NCBI GenBank assembly: GCA_027296205.1 | Contig: JAPUJM010000223.1 | Location: 1 to 8,107 of the forward strand | DNA from: Actinomycetota bacterium | GTDB taxonomy: Bacteria; Actinomycetota; Acidimicrobiia; Spongiisociales; ZC4RG35 | Reading direction: 5' to 3' | DNA length: 8,107 nucleotides | In this document: positions 1-5,029 of the stretch, in pieces | How positions within the stretch are numbered: position 1 is the stretch's first letter | Layout of the letters: every line of letters starts with the position of its first letter | Translations under genes and position numbers: made by a program | Notes under the pieces: generated by a model | The model's input: the letters and a program-made list of their open reading frames with translations, nothing else | Told to the model about the DNA's origin: nothing | Database searches by the model: none

Positions 1-572
1 TTCATCCAACCGATGTTCAAGGTGTTGACTCTTATCCGGTCTCGGGTCATTGCATGGGCCACGTTTCTCGTGAACGGGATCAGGGCACCCTTCGAAATCG
101 CATAGGGCGCCAACCTTGGCGTCGATCCATGCGAGGCGACGGAACCGATGTTGACGATCGAACCCTGGATGTGCTCCCGTCTCATGATGTCGATGGCACG
201 CTGGGTCAGGAAGAACGGGGCTCGCAGATTGACGTCCATGATCGCGTTCCAAAGCCCTAGGTCGGTGTCCACGATGGAGCCCCGCCAGGTCAGTGCCGCG
301 GCATTGACGAGCACGTCGAGTTTGCCAAAGTGCTCGTCGGTGCGATCGGCGAGGCTCATCACGTCGTCGTGATCAGCCAGATCTGCGGGCACAAAAATCG
401 CGTCGCATCCTGCCGACACCAGGTCACCGGTCACCGCAACCCCTCGATCCTCGTTGCGACCGGTGACCACGATGCCACCGGCACCTTCATCGACGAACCT
501 GCGAACGATCGCCTCCCCCAAACCCCGCGTGCTGCCGGTAACCAAGGCGACCTTCCCCTTGAGAAGGGGCAT
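1..572 (-). CDS. Classical SDR-family NAD(P)-dependent oxidoreductase (FabG-like), 3' end cut by window
   Basis: This is a short-chain dehydrogenase that would interconvert an alcohol and a ketone with NAD(P)H in the cytoplasm. The 190 residues visible begin MPLLKGKVALVTG. They show the cofactor motif TGSTRGLG (12-19), the adenine-contacting ADL (63-65), the NAAA motif (90-93), and a complete catalytic tetrad: N115, S144, Y157 and K161 (YAISK). Arg39 at the end of the second strand fits an NADP preference, but this is weak evidence. Classical SDRs are about 250 residues, so roughly 60 C-terminal residues, including much of the substrate loop, lie outside the window. The ATG shares its A with the TGA of the aldolase gene, so the two are probably translationally coupled and this is the fourth gene of the leftward operon. 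A GTG codon directly before the ATG is an alternative start. The family is certain; the substrate is unknown, probably a sugar-derived intermediate judging from the neighbours. Confidence 0.93.
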   Translation of the reverse strand, partial: MPLLKGKVALVTGSTRGLGEAIVRRFVDEGAGGIVVTGRNEDRGVAVTGDLVSAGCDAIFVPADLADHDDVMSLADRTDEHFGKLDVLVNAAALTWRGSIVDTDLGLWNAIMDVNLRAPFFLTQRAIDIMRREHIQGSIVNIGSVASHGSTPRLAPYAISKGALIPFTRNVAHAMTRDRIRVNTLNIGWM

Positions 573-1336
573 CACACGCCTCTCACATGGTCGAGATAGG
601 CCACCATCCCCTGCTTGAGGAATCCGTCGCTACCAGTGCACAGATAGCGGGCCCCCTTTTCGCTCCACTGAATAGCCCGCTCTTCGGTGCCGGCATAGAT
701 GCCAAGAGCCACATCGGACGGGGCTACCGCGGCGGCAATTCGATCCATCGAAGTGACCACATCGGGATGATCGATCTGCCCCGGATGCCCGAGCGAGTGC
801 GACAGATCGGTGGGGCCGATGAACAGGACATCGACACCGTCGATCTCGAGGTACTCGTCAACGGCTTCCGCCGCTTGGGCGGTCTCGATGTGAATCACGA
901 CGAGTGTCTCCCGATTGGCGTCGACGGTATATTCGCCGATCGAGCCGCTGAGGGCCCAGTCCGCCGCCCTGACTCCGGCGAGCCCTCTGTTGCCTCGGGG
1001 ACCGTATTTCATCGCCCGAACCGCTGCCTCGACCCCCTCTGGCGTGTTCACCCAGGGAACGTGCAAACCCTGTACGCCTGTGTCGAGGTAGCGAAGTATC
1101 AGATGCGGCTGATTGGCGGTCACACGTGCGATCGGAGTGACATCTCGCAACTCCGCCGCTCGGGTGAGATTCTCGATATCTCGCGGCTGGAGGGTGCCAT
1201 GCTCACCGTCGAAGACCAGGAAATCCCAGCCCTGCATCGCCACAAACTCTGCAAGCGATGGCTCCGGGTACGTGATGAAGCAGCCATGGACCGTGCCACC
1301 GGACTTCAGGATCGACTTGGTCTTATTGACCCTCAT
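572..1336 (-). CDS. HpcH/HpaI-family class II pyruvate-dependent aldolase (2-keto-3-deoxy-sugar-acid aldolase type)
   Basis: The 254-residue protein matches the usual length of HpcH/HpaI aldolases, divalent-metal enzymes that cleave 2-keto-3-deoxy acids to pyruvate plus an aldehyde (family members include HpaI, GarL and RhmA). The functional residues are at near-standard positions: His46 in FDGEH, Arg71 in ARV, and the metal ligands Glu151 (IHIET) and Asp177 (FIGPTDLS). The typical KYGPRGNRG stretch is at 110-118. I chose the ATG at 1336 because a GAGAGGA ribosome-binding site lies just before it and the upstream gene stops 8 bases away. An in-frame ATG at 1393 would add 19 residues with no family resemblance and would overlap the upstream gene. 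The gene sits between a Gfo/Idh oxidoreductase and an SDR, which suggests the carbon-cleaving step of a sugar or sugar-acid pathway. The exact substrate (hexonate, deoxyhexonate or pentonate derived) cannot be decided from sequence. Confidence 0.93.
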   Translation of the reverse strand: MRVNKTKSILKSGGTVHGCFITYPEPSLAEFVAMQGWDFLVFDGEHGTLQPRDIENLTRAAELRDVTPIARVTANQPHLILRYLDTGVQGLHVPWVNTPEGVEAAVRAMKYGPRGNRGLAGVRAADWALSGSIGEYTVDANRETLVVIHIETAQAAEAVDEYLEIDGVDVLFIGPTDLSHSLGHPGQIDHPDVVTSMDRIAAAVAPSDVALGIYAGTEERAIQWSEKGARYLCTGSDGFLKQGMVAYLDHVRGV

Positions 1337-1339
1337 ACT

Positions 1340-1346
1340 TCCTCTC
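1340..1346 (-). promoter_or_regulatory. Ribosome-binding site for the aldolase
   Basis: The minus strand reads GAGAGGA, then three bases, then the ATG at 1336. It overlaps the TGA stop (1347-1345) of the upstream Gfo/Idh gene, so terminating ribosomes could restart here. It decides the aldolase start in favour of 1336 over the in-frame ATG at 1393. Confidence 0.65.
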
Positions 1347-2520
1347 AGTCCCGTCTCAGGCTCACGACGTCCTCCCATGACTCTGAGGACCACGACCGGA
1401 CCATGGCATCCATGACCGAGGCAACCGCCAGTGCATCGCCGAATCCCGGATAGAAGGGCCGCCGCTCCATCACGGCCCTGAGATATTCGAGAGATTCGAT
1501 GAGTTTCATGTCTTCGTACCCTATGGAGTTTCCTCCGCCCGGAACGATATTCCCCTGATGTGGGAAGGCGTCTCCGGCCAGAACATCGATGAACCCGTCG
1601 GTCGGCTGTTCTTCGGGCAGATAGAGCTGTAACTCGTTCAGCCTCTCGTGGTCCCAGCCGGCAGCGCCGTGAGAGCCATTGACTTCGAAAGCCATCGAAC
1701 TCTGTGGGCCAAATATCGACCGGTCGGCTTCGAGCGTCCCGCGCACGCCGTTGGCGAATTCAATCAGAGCCCCTACATAGTCCTCGTTGGTGACTGCTCC
1801 GGTCGGATCGCCTGAACTGCCGAGCGCGTAATGCGCTCCCTCGCCCGGAGTCGGAAGCGGCCGCTCTTTGACGAAGATGTTCTTCGTCGCCACCACGCGA
1901 GCTATCGGACCGCTCAGGTGAAGGGCCATGTCGATTACGTGAGACATGAGGTCGGTCAGAGCGCCGTAGCCGGCCTTGTCTTGGAGAAACCGCCAGCTCA
2001 GCAGGCCAAGCCGCTCTCTCCCATACATGGAGAAGAACCGTCCTCTGTAGTGGGTCAGCTCTCCAAACCTGCCGTCCTCGATGAGCTTTTTGGTGTATTG
2101 GACCATGGGAGCCCATCGGTAGTTGAATCCGCAGCCGGTGATCGCATCGGATAGGCGGGCAGCCTTCTCGATGGCTGCCGTCGCATCGGGCCCGATACCG
2201 ACCGGCTTCTCGCAGAAGATGTCCTTGCCGGCAGCAGCCGCCGCCTCGACGAGTTCTTCATGCATGGCATTCGGAGCGGTGATATCAATGACATCGACAT
2301 CGTCGCTTTCGATCACCTCCCGCCAGACGCCCGTGCCCCTCTCGTATCCGAAATTCGTCAATGCCAGGTCCACTCGTCCCGGCAAGGTGTCGGCCACCAC
2401 AACCAGCCGGGGCCGAATGTCAGCCTCCGGAAAGTAGACGGGGATGTTGCGATAGGACCTCGAATGCGCCTGGCCCATCCAGCCGAACCCGATCAGCCCG
2501 ATCCTGATTTCACGAGTCAT
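1345..2520 (-). CDS. Gfo/Idh/MocA-family NAD(P)-dependent sugar oxidoreductase
   Basis: The 391-residue protein has the two-domain layout of the glucose-fructose oxidoreductase / inositol dehydrogenase / MocA family, which oxidises a sugar or polyol hydroxyl, or catalyses a related redox epimerisation, in the cytoplasm. The Rossmann motif is GFGWMG (11-16), with Asp44 at the end of the second strand favouring NAD. The family signature EKP is at 104-106 with catalytic Lys105. The C-terminal domain carries YRW (134-136) and the active-site stretch ALTDLMSHVID, giving Asp190, His194 and Asp197. The ATG at 2520 overlaps the TGA of the preceding dehydrogenase in an ATGA arrangement. An in-frame ATG at 2556 would add 12 residues (Pro/Gly-rich) before the first strand, which the family does not have. 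No clear Shine-Dalgarno precedes 2520, consistent with coupling. Substrate unknown; inositol-like or aldose dehydrogenase activity is possible but not shown. Confidence 0.93.
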   Translation of the reverse strand: MTREIRIGLIGFGWMGQAHSRSYRNIPVYFPEADIRPRLVVVADTLPGRVDLALTNFGYERGTGVWREVIESDDVDVIDITAPNAMHEELVEAAAAAGKDIFCEKPVGIGPDATAAIEKAARLSDAITGCGFNYRWAPMVQYTKKLIEDGRFGELTHYRGRFFSMYGRERLGLLSWRFLQDKAGYGALTDLMSHVIDMALHLSGPIARVVATKNIFVKERPLPTPGEGAHYALGSSGDPTGAVTNEDYVGALIEFANGVRGTLEADRSIFGPQSSMAFEVNGSHGAAGWDHERLNELQLYLPEEQPTDGFIDVLAGDAFPHQGNIVPGGGNSIGYEDMKLIESLEYLRAVMERRPFYPGFGDALAVASVMDAMVRSWSSESWEDVVSLRRD

Positions 2521-3494
2521 GCCGAGCCCGGGTGTCCGCTGTGGCGCCGGTCCCACACTTCGGGGTTCACCATGTGGTCGGGGCGCTCTCCCCGCAGCAC
2601 AGCCACCACCTCGGCAACGGCGGTCATGAAGATTCTGCGCTTGCCTTCGTACGTCCCCGACCCGACATGGGGCGTCACGACAACATCGGGGCGATTCAGC
2701 AGCGGATGCCCCGACGGAAGCGGCTCTGGATCGGTGACATCCAAGCCCGCTGATCGAACGTGACCCCGATCGATTCCCTCGATGAGAGCCTGCTGATCGA
2801 CAAGACCACCGCGAGCGGTGTTGATGAAGATCGATCCCGGCTTCATCGCGGCAAACGCTTCGGAGCCGAACATGCCGCGACTTTCCTCGGTGAGCGGAAC
2901 ATGGACGGACACGATGTCGGATCGACCCAAGAGCGAGTGCAAGCTGTCGACTCTTTCGATGAAGAAGCTCTTGCTCGACAGGTAGGGATCGTACGCAACA
3001 ACCGCCATCCCCAGGGCGGCCGACAGGATGGCGACCCGGCGGGCAATCCGGCCGAAGCCGACCAGGCCGAGGGTCTTGCCGTCGAGCTCGATGGCCTGGT
3101 GACGCGCGTAGAGGTCAGATTCGCCGGAGCGGAGTCGTCGCGCCGACTCGAGGATGTTTTTGGACACCGAAAGCATCAATGCCATCGCGTGCTCCGCAGT
3201 GGACACCGTCGGCGCATCGGGGGTGTTGCACACGACGACACCACGTTTGGTGGCCGCATCGATATCGACCAGATCGACCCCAATTCCGGTCCGGGCTATC
3301 ACCTCGACCCGGGGCATTCGGTCCATGACTTCATTGTCATATACGAGACTGGAGGCGACGACACCTAGCGTCTCTTCCGATCCTGAATAGGGGTCGAGGT
3401 CTGTTCCGGGGCCAAGACGGTCGATCTGCCGATCGATGGTGTCGGCCAACTCGGGTATGACTTCACGTTCGAACCAGACGGGAAAGTGAGCCAT
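2517..3494 (-). CDS. D-isomer-specific 2-hydroxyacid dehydrogenase (phosphoglycerate/glyoxylate-reductase-like)
   Basis: The 325-residue protein belongs to the NAD-dependent D-2-hydroxyacid dehydrogenases, which interconvert 2-keto acids and D-2-hydroxy acids (glyoxylate, hydroxypyruvate, 3-phosphoglycerate and others). The catalytic triad is complete: Arg228 (NTARGG), Glu257 (DPEP) and His276 (TPHVGSGT). The cofactor loop reads GFGRIA (146-151), with Ala in place of the usual third Gly, and Asp169 fits NAD binding. The N-terminal catalytic half contains ARTGIGVDLVDIDAA (67-81). There is no C-terminal ACT domain, so it is not a regulated full-length SerA. It is the first gene of the leftward operon. 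A GGAG ribosome-binding site lies 9 bases before the ATG and a predicted promoter lies just upstream. In this context it may reduce a 2-keto acid or hydroxyaldehyde-derived acid released by the pathway. The Gly-to-Ala change is tolerated in several relatives and need not mean loss of activity. Confidence 0.93.
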   Translation of the reverse strand: MAHFPVWFEREVIPELADTIDRQIDRLGPGTDLDPYSGSEETLGVVASSLVYDNEVMDRMPRVEVIARTGIGVDLVDIDAATKRGVVVCNTPDAPTVSTAEHAMALMLSVSKNILESARRLRSGESDLYARHQAIELDGKTLGLVGFGRIARRVAILSAALGMAVVAYDPYLSSKSFFIERVDSLHSLLGRSDIVSVHVPLTEESRGMFGSEAFAAMKPGSIFINTARGGLVDQQALIEGIDRGHVRSAGLDVTDPEPLPSGHPLLNRPDVVVTPHVGSGTYEGKRRIFMTAVAEVVAVLRGERPDHMVNPEVWDRRHSGHPGSA

Positions 3495-3503
3495 GAACTG
3501 GTG

Positions 3504-3507
3504 CTCC
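3504..3507 (-). promoter_or_regulatory. Ribosome-binding site of the leftward operon's first gene
   Basis: GGAG on the minus strand, 9 bases before the ATG at 3494. It lies inside the short leader expected from the promoter at 3528-3557 and supports the chosen start. Confidence 0.5.
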
Positions 3508-3527
3508 GGGTCGGTGACGCCGCGGCG

Positions 3528-3557
3528 ACCTTAGCCACCCCTTTTGGAACGTTCCAA
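3528..3557 (-). promoter_or_regulatory. Predicted promoter of the leftward catabolic operon
   Basis: On the minus strand, TTGGAA (3557-3552) serves as the -35, followed by an 18-base spacer and TAAGGT (3533-3528) as the -10. TAAGGT fits the TAnnnT pattern common in Actinobacteria. Transcription would begin near 3521 and leave a leader of about 27 bases before the ATG at 3494. The -35 is one half of the palindrome at 3544-3557, so a bound repressor would block polymerase. Confidence 0.5.
3544..3557. promoter_or_regulatory. Candidate operator O1, 14-base perfect palindrome
   Basis: TTGGAACGTTCCAA is perfectly symmetric about 3550/3551, with a central CpG. Palindromes with a central CG are typical operators of LacI-family sugar repressors, and GntR-type repressors also use TTGG...CCAA symmetry. 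It covers the -35 of the leftward promoter, a classic repression position. Its arms TTGGA/TCCAA recur with the same 4-base spacing at 3656-3669. Which regulator family binds is unknown, and no regulator gene is in view. Confidence 0.6.
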
Positions 3558-3587
3558 CGATCCGACGGTAGAACCTGGTGAATCGAA

Positions 3588-3597
3588 GTGTCGACAC
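3588..3597. promoter_or_regulatory. Palindrome GTGTCGACAC between the two promoters
   Basis: A perfect 10-base palindrome centred at 3592/3593, about 60 to 70 bases upstream of both predicted start sites. That is a usual place for an activator or an auxiliary operator serving both directions. It does not share the TTGGA arms of the other boxes, so any factor binding here would be a different one. A palindrome this short can arise by chance. Confidence 0.3.
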
Positions 3598-3618
3598 GTT
3601 GAGGGAGGCGATAGCCGG

Positions 3619-3648
3619 TTGACTGGTCTCAGAAACCGGAGCTAAGGT
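3619..3648 (+). promoter_or_regulatory. Predicted promoter of the rightward transporter operon
   Basis: TTGACT (3619-3624) matches the -35 consensus at five of six positions. An 18-base spacer follows, then TAAGGT (3643-3648), the same -10 as the leftward promoter. The start would fall near 3655, directly at the left edge of the operator-like box at 3656-3669. Short arms CCGGTT (3615-3620) and AACCGG (3634-3639) flank the spacer and may add another binding site. Confidence 0.5.
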
Positions 3649-3655
3649 CGCCGGA

Positions 3656-3669
3656 TTGGAGGCTTCCAA
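3656..3669. promoter_or_regulatory. Candidate operator O2, imperfect copy of O1
   Basis: TTGGAGGCTTCCAA has the same five-base arms (TTGGA/TCCAA) and the same four-base centre length as O1 at 3544-3557. It is symmetric at 12 of 14 positions. It covers roughly +1 to +15 of the predicted rightward transcript, where a repressor would block initiation or early elongation. The centre is GGCT rather than ACGT, so binding is probably weaker. The O1 and O2 centres are 112 bases apart, which would permit looping between two bound dimers. Confidence 0.5.
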
Positions 3670-3857
3670 AGGATGAGCGACGCGCGGTAGAACAACCGCT
3701 GGTCTGGAATCGAACGGTTCGCCCCAAGAAAACGATTATGAGAAACAGCCTGGGCCGGAGGCAGTAGAACCGGGGCCCGTTTGTCGCCCTGGAGAAACCA
3801 TCCCGATGTCCTGGCTACGGCGCTACAGGGCGCCCCGAACATGGAGAGACAATTGGT
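3670..3857 (+). other. Long untranslated leader of the transporter operon with small hairpins
   Basis: If transcription starts near 3655, the binding-protein gene has an unusually long leader of about 200 bases. No convincing coding frame is seen in it. It contains several inverted repeats: CGAAC-G-GTTCG (3711-3721), GGGCC (3752-3756) with GGCCC (3774-3778), and GGCGC (3819-3823) with GCGCC (3830-3834), the last ending eight bases before the ribosome-binding site. I recognise no known riboswitch. The folds could affect translation or RNA stability, or a second promoter may lie closer to the gene. Confidence 0.3.
3843..3848 (+). promoter_or_regulatory. Ribosome-binding site of the sugar-binding protein
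   Basis: GGAGAG lies nine bases before the ATG at 3858. It supports that start, which also gives a well-formed lipoprotein signal peptide. Confidence 0.6.
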
Positions 3858-4859
3858 ATGAAACGAGCACGTTGGATTGCATTGGGAATCGCGCTCATGA
3901 TGATCCTTGCCGCATGCACGAGCGATGACGGCACAGACACGACGGCCGCAGACGATGGAACAGCCACGACGGAGGACGTAGACCTGTCGCAAGGAGCAGA
4001 CCTCACCTTCCACATGGTCACCCACGCCGACGACGGCGTGTTCTGGTCTGTGGTCAAGAGGGGCGCCGAGGACGCCGCAGCGGCCATGGGTGTCACTCTG
4101 GTGTGGAGCCCGTCCTTCAACGACCCTGAGAAGCAGGTCCAGGACATCGAAGCGGCGATTGCCGCAGGTACCGACGGCCTGGCCGTATCACTTGCCAGCC
4201 CCGAAGCTGTTGGCCCTGCTGCCCAGGCGGCTGCCGATGCGGGTATTCCGCTCTACACGATCAACTCTGGCGTGCTCCAGTACAAAGGTCTTGGAGCAAC
4301 CACTCACGTCGGCCAGACCGAGGTTGTGGCAGGGAACGGTGCCGGTGAGTTCTTCAACTCTCTCGGTGCGACCAAGGTCCTCTGCGCACGGCAGGAGCAG
4401 GGCAACATCGGCCTCGAAGAGCGTTGCCAGGGTCTCGAAGAGACCTTCAACGGCGAGGTTGTGTCCGAGTTCATCGGCGAAGACGTCGACCCGACCGGCC
4501 AGGAGGCCACGATCTCATCGCTCCTCTTGGCAGACGAGTCGATCGACGGCATCCTCGGCACCGGGCCGAACGTGGCAGTCAGAGCGGTTGAGGCCTGTGT
4601 CACCGCCGGACGGACCTGCTCTATCGGCGGGTTCGACATCTCCACCGACATCATCAACCTGATCGAGAGCGGCGACATCGCCTTCACGGTTGATCAGCAG
4701 CAGTACCTACAGGGTTACCTGCCGATCGTCCTGCTGTTCCTCGAGGTCACCAACCTGAACACCGCCGGTGGTGGATTGCCCATTCTCACCGGTCCCGGCT
4801 TTGTGACCACGGCCAACGTGGGAGAGGTCAAGGCACTCGTCGATGCGGGTACCCGCTGA
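3858..4859 (+). CDS. Lipoprotein sugar-binding protein of an ABC importer (periplasmic-binding-protein-like, ribose/inositol type)
   Basis: The 333-residue protein captures the substrate outside the cell and delivers it to the permease encoded next. The N-terminus is a lipoprotein signal: basic MKRAR, a hydrophobic stretch at 6-18 and lipobox LAAC with lipidated Cys20. A Thr/Asp-rich flexible linker (21-46) follows. The type I binding fold begins about residue 48 (ADLTFHMVTHADDGVFW). Features typical of sugar-binding relatives include FNDPEKQVQDIEAAIAAGTDG, the hinge-side TGQEAT, and VDQQQYLQGYLP near the C-terminus. Four Cys in the mature domain (176, 190, 247, 254) are spaced to allow two short-range disulfides, which fits an extracytoplasmic protein. 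Anchoring by lipid suggests a host where binding proteins are membrane-tethered, as in Gram-positives. It heads the transporter operon and is followed by a strong hairpin at 4889-4916. Ligand unknown: a monosaccharide or polyol is likely from family and context. Confidence 0.93.
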   Translation: MKRARWIALGIALMMILAACTSDDGTDTTAADDGTATTEDVDLSQGADLTFHMVTHADDGVFWSVVKRGAEDAAAAMGVTLVWSPSFNDPEKQVQDIEAAIAAGTDGLAVSLASPEAVGPAAQAAADAGIPLYTINSGVLQYKGLGATTHVGQTEVVAGNGAGEFFNSLGATKVLCARQEQGNIGLEERCQGLEETFNGEVVSEFIGEDVDPTGQEATISSLLLADESIDGILGTGPNVAVRAVEACVTAGRTCSIGGFDISTDIINLIESGDIAFTVDQQQYLQGYLPIVLLFLEVTNLNTAGGGLPILTGPGFVTTANVGEVKALVDAGTR

Positions 4860-4888
4860 GTCGAGAACCATCGACATAGAAGATTGCG

Positions 4889-4916
4889 GGGGTCGAGACG
4901 ACTCAGTCTCGGCCCC
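4889..4916 (+). terminator. Strong hairpin between binding protein and permease (attenuating terminator or mRNA-stabilising stem)
   Basis: GGGGTCGAGAC (4889-4899) pairs with GTCTCGGCCCC (4906-4916) across a six-base loop: 11 pairs, one of them G-U. The stem starts 30 bases after the stop codon of the binding protein. No run of T follows, so a classical intrinsic terminator is not shown, although GC-rich bacteria often lack the T tract. In sugar ABC operons such a stem commonly lets the binding protein be made in excess over the permease, by partial termination or by protecting the upstream mRNA. The downstream transporter genes suggest that any termination is incomplete. Confidence 0.55.
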
Positions 4917-4986
4917 TGTACTCGATGAGGTGAGATCAGATAAAGTCCACGCCCGCAGGCTCACGCGATGACCAATGAGGAGGGTC

Positions 4987-5028
4987 ATGGACGATCGCAT
5001 CACTAGGGTCCCGAGAGACCGGCGCTGA
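4987..5028 (+). CDS. Possible 13-codon Arg-rich leader peptide coupled to the permease
   Basis: An ATG at 4987, preceded by AGGAGG (4978-4983, three bases away), opens a frame encoding MDDRITRVPRDRR. Its TGA ends one base before the permease ATG at 5030. The permease itself has only a weak GAGAG about 12 bases upstream, so ribosomes finishing this peptide could restart on the permease. Five of 13 residues are Arg, and they use AGG and AGA as well as CGC and CGG codons. The Shine-Dalgarno is strong but its spacing is short, and a frame this small may be chance. There is no homology to support it. Confidence 0.3.
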   Translation: MDDRITRVPRDRR

Positions 5029-5029
5029 A

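Larger units (their letters stand above)
3523..3653. repeat. Perfect 13-base inverted repeat carrying both -10 elements
   Basis: The arm CGGCGACCTTAGC at 3523-3535 is exactly the reverse complement of GCTAAGGTCGCCG at 3641-3653, with 105 bases between the arms. Each arm, read outward, contains TAAGGT at the position expected for the -10 box of a promoter firing away from the centre. Conservation extends five bases past TAAGGT, so the match covers the likely open-complex region as well. This may be a duplicated promoter core or a binding site for a shared factor. The repeat is seen directly; its role is inferred. Confidence 0.7.

Noticed and set aside
1337..1393. Upstream ATG at 1393 for the aldolase
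   Set aside because: It adds 19 residues unlike the family and overlaps the upstream gene by 49 bases, while the ATG at 1336 has a good ribosome-binding site and places the active-site residues at family positions.
587..1453. A 288-codon plus-strand open frame opposite the aldolase
   Set aside because: It is antisense to a gene with all HpcH/HpaI residues in place. Its translation shows no domain pattern and no ribosome-binding site, so it is a shadow frame of GC-rich coding DNA.
2521..2556. Upstream ATG at 2556 for the Gfo/Idh oxidoreductase
   Set aside because: It adds a Pro/Gly-rich 12-residue extension before the first Rossmann strand. The ATG at 2520 forms the usual ATGA overlap with the gene before it.
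2760..3368. A 202-codon plus-strand open frame opposite the 2-hydroxyacid dehydrogenase
   Set aside because: Antisense to a gene with a complete catalytic triad; no recognisable motif in its own translation.
3752..3785. GGGCC...GGCCC stem followed by GTTTGT as an attenuator
   Set aside because: The stem needs a bulge to extend and the T-rich stretch is only three bases. The evidence is too weak to call a terminator in the leader.
3463..4025. Minus-strand open frames (3463-3669 and 3642-4025) covering the gene-free control region
   Set aside because: They overlap the promoter and operator region and the start of the binding-protein gene, have no family-like sequence, and compete with a well-supported divergent layout.
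4917..4986. Possible internal promoter before the permease (GATAAA near 4938)
   Set aside because: No acceptable -35 is found 16-19 bases upstream, so it is more likely ordinary intergenic sequence.
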